64,000 nucleotides of DNA from positions 1,116,681 to 1,180,680 of the forward strand of contig NC_089179.1 of NCBI RefSeq assembly GCF_947507565.1, in the 5' to 3' direction. Both the position numbers and the translations under genes were made by a program. Below the pieces are notes generated by a model. That model was not told the DNA's origin. It saw only the letters and a program-made list of their open reading frames with translations, and searched no databases. The stretch comes from Oscarella lobularis (Eukaryota > Porifera > Homoscleromorpha > Homosclerophorida > Oscarellidae). Positions 59,148 to 64,000 of this stretch are shown here, piece by piece (positions within the stretch are counted from its first letter, which is position 1; every line of letters begins with the position of its first letter).

Positions 59148-62100
59148 GGCCCAGAGAATTAAAAATTAGGCCCTCAATTTAATATTTAGGTCCTAAGAAT
59201 TAAAGATTAGGCCCTCAATTTAATATTTAGGGCCTAAGAATTAAAGATTAGGTTCTCAATTTAATATTTAGTCACTAAGAATCAAAGATTAGGCCCTCAA
59301 TTTATTATTTAGGTTCTAGGAGTTAAAAATTAATCCCTAAATTTAATATTTATCGCCTAAGAATTAAAGATTAGGCCCTCAATTAAATATTTTGGTCCTA
59401 AGAATTAAAAATTAGGCCCTCAATTTATTATTTAGGGCCTTAGAATTAAAGATTAGGCCCTCAATTTAATATTTAGGGCCTTAGAATTAAAGATTAGGCC
59501 CTCAATTTAATATTTAGGTCTTAAGAATTAAAAATTATGCCCTCAATTTATTATTTATAGCTTAATAATTAAAGATTAGGCCCTCAATTTAATATTTTGG
59601 CACTAAGAATCAAAGGTTAGGCCCTTAATTTAATATTTAGGAACTAAGAATCAAAGATTAGGCCCTCAATTTATTATTTAGGTTCTAGGAGTTAAAAATT
59701 AATCCCTAAATTTAATATTTATCGCCTAAGAATTAAAGATTAGGCCCTCAATTAAATATTTTGGTCCTAAGAATTAAAAATTAGGCCCTCAATTTATTAT
59801 TTAGGGCTTAATATTTAAAGATTAGGCCCTCAATTTAATATTTAGGCACTAAGAATCAAAGATTAGGCCCTCAATTTAATATTTGGGCACTAAGAATCAA
59901 AGATTAGGCCCTCAATTTAATATTTAGGTTCTAAGAGTTAAAGGTTAGGCCCTCAATTTCATATTTAGGGCCTAAGAATTAAAGATTAGGCCCTCAATTT
60001 AATATTTAAGCACTAAGAATCAAAGATTAGGCCCTCAATTTAATATTTAGAACTAAGAATTAAAGATTAGGCCCTCAATTTAATATTTAGGCACTAATAA
60101 TCAAAGATTAGTCCCTCAATTTAATATTTAGGCTCTAATAATCAAAGATTAGGCCCTCAATTTAATATTTAGGCACTAATAATCAAAGATTAGGCCCTCA
60201 TTTTAATATTTAGGTTCTGAGAATTAAAAATTAGGCCCTCAATTTAATATTTATTGCCTAAGAATTAAAGATTATGCCCTGAATTTAATATTTAGGGCTT
60301 AAGAATTAAAGATTATGCCCTCAATTTAATATTTTGGCACTGAGAATCAAAGATTAAGCCCTCAATTTTATATTTAGGAACTAAGAATCAAAGATTAGGC
60401 CCTTAATTTTTTATTTAGGTTTTAGGAGTTAAAGATTGGGCCCTCAATTTCATATTTACTGCCTGAGAATTAAAAATTAGGCCCTCAATTTAATATTTAG
60501 GTCCTAAGAATTAAAAATTAGGCCCTCAATTTATTATTTAGGGCTTTATAATTAAAGATTAGGCTCTCAATTTAATATTTAGGCACTAAGTATCAAAGAT
60601 TATATCCTTAATTTAGTATTTAGGAACTAAGAATCAAAGATTAGGCCCTCAATTTAATATTTTGGTCCTAAGAATCAAAGATTAGGCCCTCAATTTAATA
60701 TTTGAGGCCTAAGAATTAAAGATTAGGCCCTCAATTTAATACTTAGGCTCTAAGAATTAAAGATTAGGCCCTCAATTTAATATTTATTCACTAAAAATCA
60801 AAAATTAAGTTCTCAATTTAATATTTAGGCACTAATAATCAAAGATTAGGCCCTCATTTTAATATTTATGTTCTGAGAATTAAAAAATAGGCCCTCAATT
60901 TAATATTTATTGCCTAAGAATTAAAGATTATGCCCTCAATTTAATATTTAGGCACTGAGAATCAAAGGTTAGGCCCTCAATTTTATATTTAGGAACTAAG
61001 AATCAAAGATTGGGCTCTGAATTTAATATTTAGGGCTTAATAATTAAAGATTAGGCCCTGAATTTAATATTTAGGCACTAAGAATCAAAGATTAGGCCCT
61101 CAATTTAATATTTAGGTTCTAAGAGTTAAAGGTTAGGCCCTCAATTTAATATTTAGGGCCTAAGAATGAAAGATTAGGCCCTCAATTTAATATTTAAGCA
61201 CTAAGAATCAAAGATTAGGCCCTCAATTTAATATTTAGAACTGGGAATCAAAGATTAGGCCCTGAATTTAATATTTAGGTCCTAAGAATCAAAGATTAGG
61301 CCCCCAATTTAATATTTAGGGCCTAAGAATCAAAGATTAGGCCCTCAATATAATATTTAAGTTCTAAGAGTTAAAGATTAGGCCCTCGATTTAATATTTA
61401 GGGCCTAAGAAATTAAAATTAGGCCCTCAATTTAATATTTAGGAACTAAGAATCAAAGATTAGGCCCTCAATTTATTATTTAGGTTCTAGGAGTTAAAAA
61501 TTAGGCCCTCAATTTAATATTTAGGGCCTAAGAATTAAAGATTAGGCCCTCAATTAAATATTTTGGTCCTAAGAATTAAAAATTAGGCCCTCAATTTATT
61601 ATTTAGGGCTTAATATTTAAAGATTAGGCTCTCAATTTCATATTTACTGCCTTAGAATTAAAGATTAGGCCCTCAATTTAATATTTAGGTCCTAAGAATT
61701 AAAAATTAGGCCCTCAATTTATTATTTAGGGCTTAATAATTAAAGATTAGGCTCTCAATTTAATATTTAGGCACTAAGAATCAAAGATTAGGCCCTTAAT
61801 TTAATATTTAGGAACTAAGAATCAAAGATTAGGCCCTCAATTTAATATTTAGGTCCTAAGAATTAAAGATAAGGTCCTCAATTTAATACTTAGGTCCTAA
61901 GAATTAAAGATAAGGTCCTCAATTTAATACTTATGTTCTAAGAATTAAAGATTAGGCCCTCAATTTAATATTTAGGTTCTAAGAATCAAAGATTAGGCCT
62001 TCTATTTAATATTTAGGGCCTAAGAATTAAAGATAAGGTCCTCAATTTAATATTTAGGTTCTAAGAATTAAAGATAAGGTACTCAATTTAATATTTAGGT

Positions 62101-64000
62101 TCTAAGAATTGAAGATTAAGACCACAATTTAATATTTAGGCACTGAGAATTAAAGATTAGGCCCTCAATTTCATATTTAGGCCCTAAGAATTAAAGATTA
62201 GTCCCTCAATTTAATATTTAGGCACTGTGAATCAAAGATTAAGCCCTCAATTTATTATTTAGGTTCTAGGAGTTAAAAATTAGACCCTCAATTTAATATT
62301 TAGGCTCTAATAATCAAAGATTAGGCCCTCAATTTAATATTTATGCACTAATAATCAAAGATTAGGCCCTCATTTTAATATTTAGGTTCTGAGAATTAAA
62401 AATTAGGCCCTGAATTTAATATTTATTGCCTAAGAATTAAAGATTATGCCCTGAATTTAATATTTAGGGCTTAAGAATTAAAGATTATGCCCTCAATTTA
62501 ATATTTAGGCACTGAGAATCAAAGGTTAGGCCCTCAATTTTATATTTAGGAACTAAGAATCAAAGATTGGGCTCTGAATTTAATATTTAGGGCTTAATAA
62601 TTAAAGATTAGGCCCTGAATTTAATATTTAGGCACTAAGAATCAAAGATTAGGCCCTCAATTTAATATTTAGGTTCTAAGAGTTAAAGGTTAGGCCCTCA
62701 ATTTAATATTTAGGGCCTAAGAATTAAAGATTAGGCCCTCAATTTAATATTTAAGCACTAAGAATCAAAGATTACGCCCTCAATTCAATATTAAAACTGG
62801 GAATCAAAGATTAGGCCCTGAATTTAATATTTAGGTCCTAAGAATCAAAGATTAGGCCCCCAATTTAATATTTAGGTCCTAAGAATCAAAGATTAGGCCC
62901 TCAATATAATATTTAGGTTCTAAGAGTTAAAGATTAGGCCCTCGATTTAATATTTAGGGCCTAAGAAATTAAAATTAGGCCCTCAATTTATTATTTAGGA
63001 CTTAATAATTAAAGATTAGGCTCTCAATTTAATATTTGGGCCTAAGAATTAAAGATTAAGCCCTCAATTTAATATTTAGGAACTAAGAATCAAAGATTAG
63101 GCCCTCAATTTATTATTTAGGTTCTAGGAGTTAAAAATTAGGCCCTCAATTTAATATTTAGGGCCTAAGAATTAAAGATTAGGCCCTCAATTAAATATTT
63201 TGGTCCTAAGAATTAAAAATTAGGCCCTCAATTTATTATTTAGGGCTTAATAATTAAAGATTAGGCTCTCAATTTAATATTTAGGCACTAAGAATCAAAG
63301 ATTAGGCCCTTAATTTAATATTTAGGAAGTAAGAATCAAAGATTAGGCCCTCAATTTATTATTTAGGTTCTAGGAGTTAAAAATTAATCCCTCAATTTAA
63401 TATTTAGGGCCTAAGAATTAAAGATTAGGCCCTCAATTAAATTTTTTGGTCTTAAGAATTAAAAATTAGGCCCTCAATTTATTATTTAGGGCTTAATATT
63501 TAAAGATTATGCCCTCAATTTAATATTTAGGTGCTAAGATTCAAAGATTAGGCCCTCAGTTTAATATTTATTCACTAAGAATCAAAGATTAGGTCCTTAA
63601 TTTCATATTTAGGAACTAAGAATCAAAGATTAGGCCCTCAATTTATTATTTAGGTTCTAGGAGTTAAAAATTAGGCCCTCAATTTAATATTTAGGGCCTA
63701 AGAATTAAAGATTAGGCCCTCAATTAAATATTTTGGTCCTAAGAATTAAAAATTAGGCCCTCAATTTATTATTTAGGGCTTAATATTTAAAGATTAGGCC
63801 CTCAATTTAATATTTAGGTCCTAAGATTCAAAGATTAGGCCCTCAATTTAATATTTAGGCACTAAGAATCAAAGGTTAGGCCCTTAATTTCATATTTAGG
63901 AACTAAGAATCAAAGATTAGGCCCTCAATTTATTATTTAGGTTCTAGGAGTTAAAAATTAGACCCTCAATTTAATATTTAGGGCCTAAGAATTAAAGATT
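59148..64000. repeat. 41-bp satellite array, segment 3 (continues past the window)
   Basis: About 118 monomers of the 41-bp type up to the window end, so the array is not finished here. It holds a partial third copy of the higher-order unit (TTAATTTTTTATTTAGG at 60403, AAGTTCTCAA at 60807) and local tandem groups near 61450-63900 with TTTAGGTTCTAGGAGTTAAA repeated at a few-hundred-bp spacing. Confidence 0.93.

Noticed and set aside
50875-64000. Regularly spaced repeats that look like a CRISPR array
   Set aside because: Both halves of each 41-bp unit are repeated, there are no unique spacers, and the genome is eukaryotic.
50875-64000. Telomere tract because of TTAGGG and TTAGGC words
   Set aside because: The hexamers are not in tandem; they are single words inside a 41-bp monomer.

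Overview
The window looks like a compact, gene-dense invertebrate nuclear genome, most probably from an early-branching animal such as a sponge. The reasons are: many short (about 48-70 bp) GT-AG introns; genes packed on both strands with tiny intergenic gaps; animal-type families (T-box factor, PIWI, OSBP, TMED2, KIF22, MTBP, SANBR, CCDC157); and an expanded-type DUF4062-NACHT-WD40 gene. A homoscleromorph sponge (Oscarella-like) is my guess from intron size and density, not something I can prove from this sequence.

Layout. 1-68: probable 3' end of a plus-strand gene. 852-4211 (-): SANBR/KIAA1841 homologue, head-to-head with an intronless gamma-glutamyltransferase (4370-6142, +). 6425-7039 (-): small secreted EGF-like protein. 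7040-8312: gene-poor, with a TATA box followed by a structured-RNA candidate that resembles a spliced-leader RNA. 8313-8602 (-): POLR2L (RPB10). 8708-10117 (-): intronless bacterial-type arylsulfatase. 10412-12065 (-): T-box factor. 12822-15680 (-): OSBP. 16510-21270 (-): two tandem SVOP-like transporters. 21464-25286 (-): PIWI with a full DDH triad. 25466-28602 (-): MTBP, head-to-head with a phospholipase B-like gene (28651-30885, +). Then TMED2 (+), a sesquipedalian/PHETA homologue (-), CCDC157 (+), a ZDHHC5/8-type palmitoyltransferase (+), KIF22 (-), a large NACHT-WD40 gene ending in a CaaX box (39801-45591, +), a RING-finger gene (+), UBE2G1 (-), a small unknown gene (+), an NFATC2IP/NIP45-type SUMO-like protein (-), and EIF2B1 (49802 to beyond 50843, +).

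From about 50875 to the end of the window (more than 13 kb) the sequence is satellite DNA: a 41-bp monomer array interrupted twice by an unrelated block of about 48-bp repeats. The two blocks are 6510 bp apart and nearly identical, and a tandem higher-order duplication of about 1229 bp lies between them. The array starts about 30 bp inside an EIF2B1 intron, so the gene's last exons are either beyond the array or lost.

The genes are mostly cellular housekeeping: vesicle and lipid traffic (TMED2, PHETA, OSBP, ZDHHC, PLBD), ubiquitin/SUMO (UBE2G1, RING, NFATC2IP), cell cycle and replication (MTBP, KIF22), transcription and translation (POLR2L, EIF2B1, T-box) and germline RNA silencing (PIWI). 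They do not form an operon-like system. The main unusual items are the NACHT-WD40 protein with a predicted prenylation motif, the spliced-leader-like locus, the bacterial-type sulfatase, and the satellite sitting in an essential gene. Gene boundaries and introns were assigned by hand from splice signals and remembered family sequences; no alignment was run.
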